Translations under genes and position numbers: made by a program
In this document: in pieces, positions 37,415-45,041 of the stretch
How the letters are laid out: the number at the start of each line of letters is the position of its first letter
How positions within the stretch are numbered: position 1 is the stretch's first letter
The notes under the pieces: model-generated
The model's input: the letters and a program-made list of their open reading frames with translations, nothing else
What the model was told of the DNA's origin: nothing
Database searches by the model: none
Assembly: GCF_004798685.1 (NCBI RefSeq)
Contig: NZ_CP039291.1
Location: 3,658,001 to 3,722,000 of the forward strand
Origin: Cellulomonas shaoxiangyii
Lineage (GTDB): Bacteria > Actinomycetota > Actinomycetes > Actinomycetales > Cellulomonadaceae
Direction of reading: 5' to 3'
Length of the DNA stretch: 64,000 nt

Positions 37415-40008
37415 GCGCCGCACGCACGGGCGGTCCGCAGGACGCGGCGGTCGGGCACGCCCTCGGGGCGCCCGTCGCGACGGTCGACCTGGCCGTCGAG
37501 GGCATGACGTGCGCGTCGTGCGTCGCGCGCGTGGAGAAGAAGCTGAACCGCGTGCCCGGCGCGAGCGCCACCGTCAACCTCGCGCTGGAGAGCGCGCACG
37601 TCGAGCTGTCCGACCCGGGCCCCGACGCGCCCGCCCCCACCGTCGACGCCCTCGTCGCCGCCGTCCGGTCGGCCGGGTACGACGCCCGCCGGACCGGCGG
37701 CACGGGCACGGTCCCGGGCGACGCCGACACCGGCCCCTCCACCGACGCCGCGACCGGCACCTCCACCGTGCCCGCCGTCGCCCAGGGCGCCCCGGCCGGC
37801 CCGGGAGCCGCGCCGGTGCACCACGGCACGCACCCCGACCCCGCCGAGCACGCCGGCCACGGGGCCGGCGAGGGGCACCGCCGCGGCGCCCACGACCACG
37901 GCGGCATCGACGGGTTCTCCGCCGACGACACGTCGGCCCCGGTCGACGCCCGCGGCACGGACCTGCGCCGCCGCCTGCGCGTGGCGGCCGTCCTCACGGT
38001 GCCCGTGGTCGTGCTGAGCATGGTCCCGGCGACGCAGTTCCGGGGCTGGCAGTGGGTCGTCGCGGCCCTCGCGCTGCCCGTGGTGACGTGGGCGGCGTGG
38101 CCGTTCCACAAGGCCGCGGCGCGCGCGGCGCGCCACCGCGCGTCGACGATGGACACGCTCGTCTCGATCGGCGTCGTCGCGGCGACCGCCTGGTCGCTGT
38201 GGGCGCTCCTGCTCGGCGGCGCCGGGGTGCTGGGCATGCGCATGCAGCCGACGCTCCTGCCCGCGCAGGCGGCGGGGCACACCCCCGGGATGCCCGAGCT
38301 GTACTTCGAGGTCGCGGCCGTCGTCACGACGTTCCTGCTGGCCGGCCGCTACGCCGAGCACCGGTCCCGCCGCCGCGCGGGCGACGCCCTGCGGGCGCTG
38401 CTCGACCTCGGCGCGAAGGACGTCGGCCTGCTCGTGACCGGCCCCGACGGGCGCCGGCGCGAGGAGCGCGTCCCGGTCTCCCGCCTGGCCGTGGACGACC
38501 TGTTCGCCGTGCGGCCGGGCGAGAAGGTCGCCACGGACGGCGTCGTCGTCGAGGGCAGCAGCGCCGTCGACACGTCGCTGCTCACGGGTGAGCCCGTGCC
38601 CGTCGACGTCGGCCCGGGTGACGAGGTCACCGGCGCGACCGTCAACGCGTCCGGCCACCTCGTGGTGCGCGCGACGCGCGTGGGCGAGCAGACGCGGCTG
38701 GCCCAGATCGGCCGGCTCGTGTCCCGCGCGCAGACCGGCAAGGCGCCCGTGCAGCGGCTCGCGGACCGCGTGTCAGCCGTGTTCGTGCCCGTGGTGATCG
38801 TCATCGCGCTCGGCACGTTCGGCGTGTGGCTGGCCACCGGCGGCGGCCTGCAGGCCGCCTTCACCGCCGCCGTCGCCGTGCTGATCATCGCGTGCCCCTG
38901 CGCGCTCGGCCTCGCCACGCCGACCGCGCTGCTGGTCGGCACGGGGCGCGGCGCGCAGCTCGGCATCCTCATCAAGGGCCCGGAGATCCTCGAGGAGACG
39001 CGCGCGGTCGACACCGTCGTGCTCGACAAGACCGGCACGGTGACCGCCGGCCGCATGTCGCTCGTGGACGTGCTGCCCGTCGCGGGCGCGGACCGGGACG
39101 AGGTGCTGCGCCTGGCGGGCGCCGTCGAGGCGCGTGCCGAGCACCCGATCGCCCGCGCGGTCGCGGAGGCCGCGGAGGCCGCCGTCCCCGCGTCCGGGGT
39201 CGGGGTCGGCGCCGACGGCGTCGCGATCGGCGCCGACGAGGTCCGCGACTTCCGCGCCGCGGCCGGCGGTGGCGTCGTCGGCCTGGTCCGGGCGGCGCAC
39301 TCCGGCGTCGGCCTCGCGCGGCGCGTGCTGGTCGGCCGGCTCGGCTGGCTCGGCGAGCAGGGCGTCGACACCTCGGCGGCCACGGACGCCGTCGCCGCCG
39401 CGGAGGCCGACGGTGCCACCGCCGTCGTCGCCGCCTGGGACGGCGCGGCGCGCGGCGTGCTCGTGCTGCGCGACCCCGTGCGGCCCACCTCCGCCGAGGC
39501 GGTGCGCGACCTGCGGGCCCTCGGGCTGCGGCCCGTGCTGCTCACGGGCGACAACCGGGGTGCCGCGCTGGCGGCGGCCCGCGAGGTGGGCATCCCCGCG
39601 GACGACGTGATCGCGCAGGTGCTCCCCGACCAGAAGGTCGCGGTCGTGGAGCGGCTGCAGGCGCAGGGCGCGCGCGTCGCGATGGTCGGCGACGGCGTCA
39701 ACGACGCGGCGGCGCTCGCGACGGCCGACCTGGGCCTGGCCATGGGCACGGGCACGGACGTCGCGATCGAGGCGGCGGACCTGACCCTCGTCCGCGGCGA
39801 CCTGGCGGCGGCGCCCCAGGCGGTCCGGCTCGCGCGGCGGACGCTGCGCGTGATCCGGCAGAACCTGTTCTGGGCGTTCGCGTACAACGTCGCGGCGATC
39901 CCGCTGGCGGCGCTGGGCCTGCTCAACCCGATGATCGCGGGCGCGGCGATGGCGTTCTCGTCGGTCCTGGTGGTGACGAACAGCCTCCGCCTGCGCCGCT
40001 TCCGCTGA
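37411..40008 (+). CDS. copA: Cu(I)-exporting P1B-type ATPase CopA
   Basis: 865 residues from a GTG at 37411 overlapping copZ. One N-terminal HMA domain (GMTCASC near 31-37), a His-rich linker around 130-155 (several HH/H-G-H clusters), membrane helices, actuator TGEPVPVD, transmembrane [10 protein letters not shown] near 494 that binds Cu(I), phosphorylation motif DKTGT near 538, HP motif in [11 protein letters not shown], and hinge [10 protein letters not shown] near 760. It pumps Cu(I) out of the cytoplasm. The extra His-rich segment may buffer metal. Confidence 0.96.
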   Translation: MSAARTGGPQDAAVGHALGAPVATVDLAVEGMTCASCVARVEKKLNRVPGASATVNLALESAHVELSDPGPDAPAPTVDALVAAVRSAGYDARRTGGTGTVPGDADTGPSTDAATGTSTVPAVAQGAPAGPGAAPVHHGTHPDPAEHAGHGAGEGHRRGAHDHGGIDGFSADDTSAPVDARGTDLRRRLRVAAVLTVPVVVLSMVPATQFRGWQWVVAALALPVVTWAAWPFHKAAARAARHRASTMDTLVSIGVVAATAWSLWALLLGGAGVLGMRMQPTLLPAQAAGHTPGMPELYFEVAAVVTTFLLAGRYAEHRSRRRAGDALRALLDLGAKDVGLLVTGPDGRRREERVPVSRLAVDDLFAVRPGEKVATDGVVVEGSSAVDTSLLTGEPVPVDVGPGDEVTGATVNASGHLVVRATRVGEQTRLAQIGRLVSRAQTGKAPVQRLADRVSAVFVPVVIVIALGTFGVWLATGGGLQAAFTAAVAVLIIACPCALGLATPTALLVGTGRGAQLGILIKGPEILEETRAVDTVVLDKTGTVTAGRMSLVDVLPVAGADRDEVLRLAGAVEARAEHPIARAVAEAAEAAVPASGVGVGADGVAIGADEVRDFRAAAGGGVVGLVRAAHSGVGLARRVLVGRLGWLGEQGVDTSAATDAVAAAEADGATAVVAAWDGAARGVLVLRDPVRPTSAEAVRDLRALGLRPVLLTGDNRGAALAAAREVGIPADDVIAQVLPDQKVAVVERLQAQGARVAMVGDGVNDAAALATADLGLAMGTGTDVAIEAADLTLVRGDLAAAPQAVRLARRTLRVIRQNLFWAFAYNVAAIPLAALGLLNPMIAGAAMAFSSVLVVTNSLRLRRFR

Positions 40009-40035
40009 CGCGGCGGACCGCGTCGGCGGCCGTGC

Positions 40036-40081
40036 GCACCGTGGGTGCCCCTCCCGGGTCGGGAACGGGCACCCACGGTGC
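40036..40081. terminator. Bidirectional hairpin after copA
   Basis: GCACCGTGGGTGCCC (40036-40050) pairs perfectly with 40067-40081 across a 16-base loop. It lies between the convergent copA and ABC permease genes, 15 bases from the permease stop. Confidence 0.7.
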
Positions 40082-40096
40082 GTCGTGCGTTCCGCG

Positions 40097-40909
40097 TCAG
40101 TGGAAGCGGCGGCCCTCGTCGCGGCGGACGGCCCACACGGCCAGGGCGGCGAACGCGACCGTCCACGCGAGCAGCACGGGTGCGGCCAGGCCGGGCGCCT
40201 CGGCGCCGGTCGTCACCTGGACGACCAGGTCGCGCGCCGCGCGCGACGGCAGCAGGCGGGAGATGCCGTCGAGCCAGCCGGGGAACATCTGCGGCGGCAG
40301 GAACAGGCCACCGGCGAACCCCAGGGGGAACAGCGTGCACTGCGTGACCGCGAGCGCCGCCTTGGTCGACATCGAGTAGCCGATCGTGAGGCCGAGCAGC
40401 GTGAACGGCACGGCGACCGCCACGACCATGAGGACGGCGCCGAGCGCCTGCGTCCACGTGAGCGTCGCGGCCGTGAGGACGGTGCCGATGAGCACGAGCG
40501 GGATCAGCGACAGGTACGCCCACGCCAGCCCGTTCAGCACCCGCCCGGCGAGCCGCGGGCCCGGCCGCGCCGGCAGGGTCCGCAGGTACCCGTCGAACGG
40601 CAGGGCGCGGTCCTCCGCGACGCCCGCCCCGTGCGTGAACAGGCACGCGGACATGATCGCGAACACCGCGAGCTGGCCCACGGCCGCGGTCGCCGCGACC
40701 GGGTCGTCCGCCACCACGCGCTGCGGGATGACGAAGAAGAGCAGCGCGAGGCCGGGGAAGAGCATGTTGCCGAGCACCGCGATGGGCACGCGCAGCGTCT
40801 CGACGAACTGGTAGCGCGCGTGCAGCCACGCGACGGCGAGGGGCGGGCGCAGCGCGGCACGCGGGCCGGGGTCGGCCGCGGTGGCGGTGGCGGGAACGGT
40901 CGTGCTCAT
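40097..40909 (-). CDS. ABC-2 type transporter permease
   Basis: 270 residues, ATG at 40909 overlapping the ATPase stop (ATGA). Six membrane segments in ABC-2 arrangement: VAWLHARYQFVETLRVPIAVLGNMLFPGLALLFFV at the N-terminus, AAVGQLAVFAIMSACLF, LSLIPLVLIGTVL, LGAVLMVVAVAVPFTLLGLTIGY, CTLFPLGFAGGLFLPPQMFPGWL. Such permeases export drugs, peptides or lipids. Substrate unknown. Confidence 0.9.
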   Translation of the reverse strand: MSTTVPATATAADPGPRAALRPPLAVAWLHARYQFVETLRVPIAVLGNMLFPGLALLFFVIPQRVVADDPVAATAAVGQLAVFAIMSACLFTHGAGVAEDRALPFDGYLRTLPARPGPRLAGRVLNGLAWAYLSLIPLVLIGTVLTAATLTWTQALGAVLMVVAVAVPFTLLGLTIGYSMSTKAALAVTQCTLFPLGFAGGLFLPPQMFPGWLDGISRLLPSRAARDLVVQVTTGAEAPGLAAPVLLAWTVAFAALAVWAVRRDEGRRFH

Positions 40910-41937
40910 CGGGGCACCTCCGTGGTGGGGACGGACGTGGTGGGGACGGACGTGGTGGGAGCTGACGCAGGGGCGCCGGTCGCGCCGCGGGCGGTGAGGG
41001 CGAGGAACGCCTCCTCGAGGGACGCGCCGCGCACCTCGAGCGCGTGGAAGGCGAGCCCGGACGCGACGAGGGCGCGCACGGCCGCGTCGGCGTCGGCCGC
41101 GAGCAGCGTGAGCCGCGTGCCGCCCGACGCCGGCACGGCGTCGACGACGTCGTGCACGCCGGGCAGGGCCGCGAGCGCGGCCCTGGCGTGCGTCGCGTCC
41201 CCGGGCAGCGTGAGCGTGACCCGGCGCAGCGCGACGAGGTCGAGCACCCGGTCGATGCGGTCGTCGGCGAGCACGCGGCCCCCGCCCACCACGACGACAC
41301 GCTCGGCGAGCGCCTCGATCTCCTCGAGGTAGTGGCTGGTCACGATGACCGTGGCGCCGTCGCGGTGGTAGTCCCGCAGCGACTCCCAGAGCACGTGCCG
41401 CGCCTCGACGTCGAGGCCGGTCGTGGGCTCGTCGAGCAGCACGAGCCGCGGGCGCCCGACGAGCGACAGCGCGACCGCGAGCCGGCGACGCTGCCCCCCG
41501 GACAGCCCACCGGTCTGCCGCCCCGCGAGGTCCTCGAGCCCGAACCGGGCGAGCACCTCGGCCCGCGGCATCGGGGTCGCGTAGTGCCCGGCGACGAAGT
41601 CGACGACCTCGCCCACCCGGAGCGTCTCCGGCAGCCCCGTCTCCTGCGGGGTCGTGCCGAGCCGCGTGCGGGACGCGGGGTCGCGGGGGTCGCCGCCGAA
41701 CAGCCGGACGGTGCCCGCATCGGGCCGCCGCAGCCCGGACAGCAGCGACAGCAGCGTCGTCTTCCCGGCACCGTTCGGGCCGAGCAGCCCGACGATCTCG
41801 CCGGCGTCGACGCGCAGGCTCACGTCGTCGAGGGCCGTGACGTCGCCGAACCGGCGCGTCACGCGGTCGACGAGGACGGGCGGCGCGCTCGCGCCGGTGG
41901 GGGTGGCGCCGCGTGCGCCGCCGGCCGTGGTGGTCAT
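40906..41937 (-). CDS. ABC transporter ATP-binding protein
   Basis: 343 residues, ATG at 41937. Walker A GPNGAGKTT, signature LSGGQRRRLAVALSL, Walker B LVLLDEPTTGLD and H-switch VTSHYLEE are all intact. The C-terminal DUF4162-like region (VTLTLPGDATHARAALAALPG) is that of DrrA-type drug exporters. The last 15 residues repeat TTSVP three times, from a 15-base tandem DNA repeat at 40921-40965. Partner of the permease downstream. Confidence 0.94.
   Translation of the reverse strand: MTTTAGGARGATPTGASAPPVLVDRVTRRFGDVTALDDVSLRVDAGEIVGLLGPNGAGKTTLLSLLSGLRRPDAGTVRLFGGDPRDPASRTRLGTTPQETGLPETLRVGEVVDFVAGHYATPMPRAEVLARFGLEDLAGRQTGGLSGGQRRRLAVALSLVGRPRLVLLDEPTTGLDVEARHVLWESLRDYHRDGATVIVTSHYLEEIEALAERVVVVGGGRVLADDRIDRVLDLVALRRVTLTLPGDATHARAALAALPGVHDVVDAVPASGGTRLTLLAADADAAVRALVASGLAFHALEVRGASLEEAFLALTARGATGAPASAPTTSVPTTSVPTTEVPR
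40921..40965 (-). repeat. 15-base tandem repeat in the ABC ATPase C-terminus
   Basis: CGTGGTGGGGACGGA (plus-strand view) occurs twice, followed by a variant third copy. It codes for the TTSVP repeats at the end of the ATP-binding protein. Confidence 0.8.
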
Positions 41938-42239
41938 GGTTGTGCTCCCTTGAGCAGCTCGGTGAGGGTCACGGTGTAGCGCTCGAACGCGGCACGTCCG
42001 GCGCGGGTGAGCGCGACGTACGTCGCGGGCGTGCGGCCGTGGTGCGTCTTGGTCTGCTCCACGTAGCCGGCCTCCTCGAGGCGGCGCAGGTGCGTGGAGA
42101 GGTTGCCCGCGGTCATGTCGAGCAGGCTCTGCAGCCGCGGGAAGGCGATGCGGTCGCCGCGTTCGAGCGCGGCGAGGGTGGCGACGACCCGCAGGCGGGA
42201 CGCCGAGTGGATGACGGGGTCGAGCTCGGCGTCGGTCAT
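41934..42239 (-). CDS. Winged-helix repressor (MarR/ArsR-like, transcriptional regulator family with ABC exporters)
   Basis: 101 residues, ATG at 42239 overlapping the upstream stop, and its own stop overlaps the ATPase gene (ATGA). Compact winged helix: VIHSASRLRVVATLAALERGDRIAFPRLQSLLDMTAGNLSTHLRRLEEAGYVEQTKTHHGRTPATYVALTRAGRAAFERY. This class of small regulator usually sits with a DUF-type membrane protein and ABC-2 genes and binds an AGTTTGC-type palindrome; one is found before the operon. Confidence 0.88.
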   Translation of the reverse strand: MTDAELDPVIHSASRLRVVATLAALERGDRIAFPRLQSLLDMTAGNLSTHLRRLEEAGYVEQTKTHHGRTPATYVALTRAGRAAFERYTVTLTELLKGAQP

Positions 42240-42865
42240 GCCCGCTGCCGCGCCACGTGGGCGACGACCGCGCCCAGGAGCATGCCGCCGCCACCGGCGA
42301 GCGACATGACGAGGTACCCGCCCGGCGTCCCCACGAGGCTCGCCGCGGCGGCCGCCGCGATGATCCACACGCCCAGCACGTACATGGGCCGGACCTGCCA
42401 CATCGCGCCGCACGCCATGTAGAGCAGGCCGACGACGAGGCACGCGATGCCGTTGGCGACGACCGCGATCAGCTCGGGGCTCGCACCGGCCGCGACGACA
42501 CCGGCCACGATCAGCGCCTGCGCCATGAAGCCGGTGAACCAGGTCATGCCGATCATCGCGCCGACGGACCGGCTCACGCCCCGCATGCCGCGCGAGCGGC
42601 GGCCGACGTGCGTGAGGGTGACGACGAGGCCGACGACCATGAGCACGCCGAACACCGCGCCCGCGGGGGCGGTGGACGTCCCGGTGGGCGAGCGCTCGGC
42701 GGACCACCACTGGACCGCGTAGCCGACGAGCCACAGGGCGCCCCACGTGCCGAAGAGCACCCGGTCGTCGACGTCCGCGTCCTGCACGCGCCGGCGCTGC
42801 GCCGCGACGATCGCCAGGCCCTCGGCCGGGTCGAGCGGTGCGTCGTCCTCGTCGTGCGTGTCCAT
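42236..42865 (-). CDS. Membrane protein, first gene of the ABC exporter operon
   Basis: 209 residues, ATG at 42865 with GAGGGG upstream. Acidic N-terminus (DTHDEDDAPLDPAEG), a QRRRVQDADV segment, then about five membrane helices (VLFGTWGALWLVGYAVQWW, AVFGVLMVVGLVVTLTHV, GMTWFTGFMAQALIVAGVVAA, LIAVVANGIACLVVGLLYMACGAMW, YVLGVWIIAAAAAA). Unknown function; by position a sensor or accessory of the exporter. Confidence 0.8.
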   Translation of the reverse strand: MDTHDEDDAPLDPAEGLAIVAAQRRRVQDADVDDRVLFGTWGALWLVGYAVQWWSAERSPTGTSTAPAGAVFGVLMVVGLVVTLTHVGRRSRGMRGVSRSVGAMIGMTWFTGFMAQALIVAGVVAAGASPELIAVVANGIACLVVGLLYMACGAMWQVRPMYVLGVWIIAAAAAASLVGTPGGYLVMSLAGGGGMLLGAVVAHVARQRA

Positions 42866-42917
42866 GTCGGCCCCTCGTCGTCCGGTGCTCGTCGCCGGCG
42901 GGTTGCGGCCGGCGACG

Positions 42918-42934
42918 ACTTTGCGTTGCAAACT
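42918..42934 (-). promoter_or_regulatory. Palindromic operator upstream of the ABC exporter operon
   Basis: On the minus strand AGTTTGC-AAC-GCAAAGT is a 7+7 dyad with one mismatch, 53 bases before the first ATG at 42865. Winged-helix regulators of this operon type recognise AGTTTGC-like dyads, so this is the likely site of autorepression by the 41934-42239 product. Confidence 0.55.
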
Positions 42935-43049
42935 ACTTTGTCGCGGCGGCAGGGGTGGCGTCAAGGGGTGGGTCGGGTGGACCGGGGTGCGGTGGGCGGG
43001 CCGGGGCGCGCTGCGGGTGGGCCGGCGCGGCGCGTCGTACCCTGCCGAG

Positions 43050-43889
43050 GTGGACGAGCCCGCGGACGCGACGGCACCCCCCGCCCGCACGGAGCCCGCG
43101 GGGGTGGCGTCCGCTCCCCCGCCCGGCGAGCGCGCGACGCGGCGGCGCATCGGCGCGGAGATCTGGATCGTCCTCGGGCTCTCGCTCGGCCGGTCCGCCG
43201 TGTACGCGGTCGTCGACCTGGTCGCGAGGCTGACGGCCGGCCCGCCGCTCGCCGAGCAGACGACCACGCTGAACCCGAGCCGCTCGCCGCGCCCGTACCT
43301 CGACCTGACCTACCAGCTGCTCTCGATCGGCTTCGCGCTGCTGCCGGTCGCTCTCGCGCTGTACCTGCTGTCCGCGAACGGGCGCTCGGCGGTGCGGCGC
43401 ATCGGGCTCGACGGCGCCCGCCCGTGGCGCGACCTCGGCGTGGGCCTCGGGCTCGCGGCCGTCATCGGCATCCCCGGCCTGGGGCTGTACGTGGCCGGCC
43501 GCGCGCTCGGCATCACGGTGGAGGTGCAGGCGGCGGCGCTGAACGCGGCCTGGTGGACCGTCCCCGTGCTGGTGCTGGCCGCGCTGCAGAACGCCCTGCT
43601 CGAGGAGGTCGTCGCCGTCGGCTACCTCATGGAGCGGCTGCGCGACCTGCGGTGGAGCACGCCGGCGATCATCGTCGCGAGCGCGCTGCTGCGCGGCTCG
43701 TACCACCTGTACCAGGGCTGGGGGCCGTTCGTCGGCAACGTCGTCATGGGGCTGGTGTTCGCGGAGTACTACCGGCGACGACGGCGCGTCATGCCCCTCG
43801 TCGTCGCGCACACCGCGCTCGACGTCGTCGCGTTCGTCGGCTACGCGCTGCTGCCGGACGCGTGGCTGGAGGCGATCGGCGTCGGCTGA
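43050..43889 (+). CDS. CPBP-family intramembrane glutamic protease
   Basis: 279 residues from a GTG at 43050, 6 bases after TACCCT (leaderless start likely; no ribosome site). Multi-pass membrane protein with the three CPBP motifs: EEVVAVGYLMERL (EExxxR-like, with R replaced), SYHLYQGWGPFVGN (His) and AHTALDVVAF (His). The family includes type II CAAX prenyl proteases and bacteriocin-immunity proteins. EE and both His are present, so it may be active. Confidence 0.85.
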   Translation: MDEPADATAPPARTEPAGVASAPPPGERATRRRIGAEIWIVLGLSLGRSAVYAVVDLVARLTAGPPLAEQTTTLNPSRSPRPYLDLTYQLLSIGFALLPVALALYLLSANGRSAVRRIGLDGARPWRDLGVGLGLAAVIGIPGLGLYVAGRALGITVEVQAAALNAAWWTVPVLVLAALQNALLEEVVAVGYLMERLRDLRWSTPAIIVASALLRGSYHLYQGWGPFVGNVVMGLVFAEYYRRRRRVMPLVVAHTALDVVAFVGYALLPDAWLEAIGVG

Positions 43890-43927
43890 CGGCGGCGCGG
43901 ACGGGGCGGCGCGTCCCGGCGGGCTCC

Positions 43928-44515
43928 TCAGAGCGCGCGCGTGGCCTGCTCCAGGTCGCGCAGGGCCGCCCGGACGGCGAAGCCGCTCACGACCGCGAGC
44001 GCGCCGGCGACGAACGCGAACAGCCCCAGCAGCACGGCGAACACGCCGATGGTCTCCTGCGGCCGGGCGACGAGCAGCAGCGCGAACAGCGTGCTGACCA
44101 GCCCGGACGCGAGCATCCAGAACCAGCCCGGGTCACGCGTGCGCGACAGCGCGGCCGCGGCGATGATCCAGATGACGCCGAGCACGAGCAGCCAGGCGGC
44201 GAGCAGGAAGAAGAGCACGCGCACGGTCGGCTCCTGCCACAGGATCACGATGGCACCGACCACGATGCCGGCGAGGCCCTGCGCGACCCACCAGCCCCAC
44301 CCCGGCACGCCCCGGTTGGCGAGGCCCTGCACGACCGCGACGACACCGTCGACCACGGCGAAGATGCCGAACAGCCAGACGATCGCGCCCAGCGTGGCCT
44401 CGGGCTGCGCCATGAGCAGCAGGCCGAGGACGATGAGCACCACCCCGCGCAGCACGGGCAGCCACCAGAGCTTGCGCAGCGTGCGCCTCACCTCACGCGC
44501 GACGTCGTCGACCAT
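43928..44515 (-). CDS. HdeD-family membrane protein (DUF308)
   Basis: 195 residues, ATG at 44515 with GGGAGG upstream. Six hydrophobic segments in a repeated pattern (LWWLPVLRGVVLIVLGLLLMAQPEATLGAIVWLFGIFAVVDGVVAV and GLAGIVVGAIVILWQEPTV), characteristic of HdeD, a family linked to acid/stress resistance in E. coli. Role here unknown. Converges on the CPBP gene. Confidence 0.88.
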   Translation of the reverse strand: MVDDVAREVRRTLRKLWWLPVLRGVVLIVLGLLLMAQPEATLGAIVWLFGIFAVVDGVVAVVQGLANRGVPGWGWWVAQGLAGIVVGAIVILWQEPTVRVLFFLLAAWLLVLGVIWIIAAAALSRTRDPGWFWMLASGLVSTLFALLLVARPQETIGVFAVLLGLFAFVAGALAVVSGFAVRAALRDLEQATRAL

Positions 44516-44609
44516 GGCACCTCCCGGCGGGTGCCGGGCGGCCCGACGGCCACGGCGACGGCTCCCCTGCCGGGCACGCTAGCGCGGGCGGGGTCACGGC
44601 ACCCGTCGA

Positions 44610-44629
44610 GCGGGGGCCACCGCCCCCGC
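44610..44629 (-). terminator. Short hairpin after the small HTH gene
   Basis: GCGGGGGC (44610-44617) pairs with GCCCCCGC (44622-44629) across a 4-base loop, 27 bases past the stop at 44657, with no T run. Confidence 0.4.
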
Positions 44630-44656
44630 GGGTCGCGCCGGGCACCGCGGCGCCGG

Positions 44657-44869
44657 TCAGGCGCGTCCGAACCGGCCGCCGTACTTGCGGTGCACCGCCT
44701 GCTTGCTCACGCCGAGCATGGCTGCGATCGCGACCCACGGGACGCCCGCCGTGCGCGCCCGCCGCACGGCGACCGCCTCGCGACGCTCCACCTCGCGACG
44801 CAGCCGGGACAGCGCGAGCAGCGCGCCCAACGGATCGTCGTCCTCCGCCCCGCGCACCAGTGCCGCCAT
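44657..44869 (-). CDS. Small helix-turn-helix protein
   Basis: 70 residues, ATG at 44869 with GAGGAGGGG 6 bases upstream. Basic protein with a helical N-terminus (RLRREVERREAVAVRRARTA) and a C-terminal helix-turn-helix GVPWVAIAAMLGVSKQAVHRKYGGRFGRA, like the HTH of small actinobacterial regulators. It probably controls itself and the divergent kinase-like/flippase gene through the two palindromes between them. Confidence 0.85.
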   Translation of the reverse strand: MAALVRGAEDDDPLGALLALSRLRREVERREAVAVRRARTAGVPWVAIAAMLGVSKQAVHRKYGGRFGRA

Positions 44870-44911
44870 GTCGGTCCCCTCCTCGGTCACGTGCTCTCCC
44901 CCGTCGATTGC

Positions 44912-44960
44912 GTCAACACATGTTGACCCACACGGGCGATGTTCGTCAACAGACGTTGAC
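44912..44960. promoter_or_regulatory. Tandem GTCAACA-N2-TGTTGAC palindromes in a divergent promoter
   Basis: Two 16-base dyads: GTCAACACATGTTGAC (44912-44927) and GTCAACAGACGTTGAC (44945-44960), 33 bases apart (three helical turns). Each ends in TTGAC, so each half could also act as a -35 element in one direction. They lie between the small HTH gene (start 44869) and the flippase gene (start 45042) and are the best candidates for that regulator's binding sites. Confidence 0.72.
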
Positions 44961-45041
44961 CCCCTGGGTGGAGGACGCGGCACGGCAACTGCGCCGCGAG
45001 GCGGACGATGCCCACGCGGGCCGCTGCCTAGACTCGCCATC

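Noticed and set aside
42747..43049. Upstream extension of the CPBP protease frame
   Set aside because: Runs through the divergent promoter and operator of the ABC operon and reads Arg/Ser-rich; start at GTG 43050 matches a -10 element.
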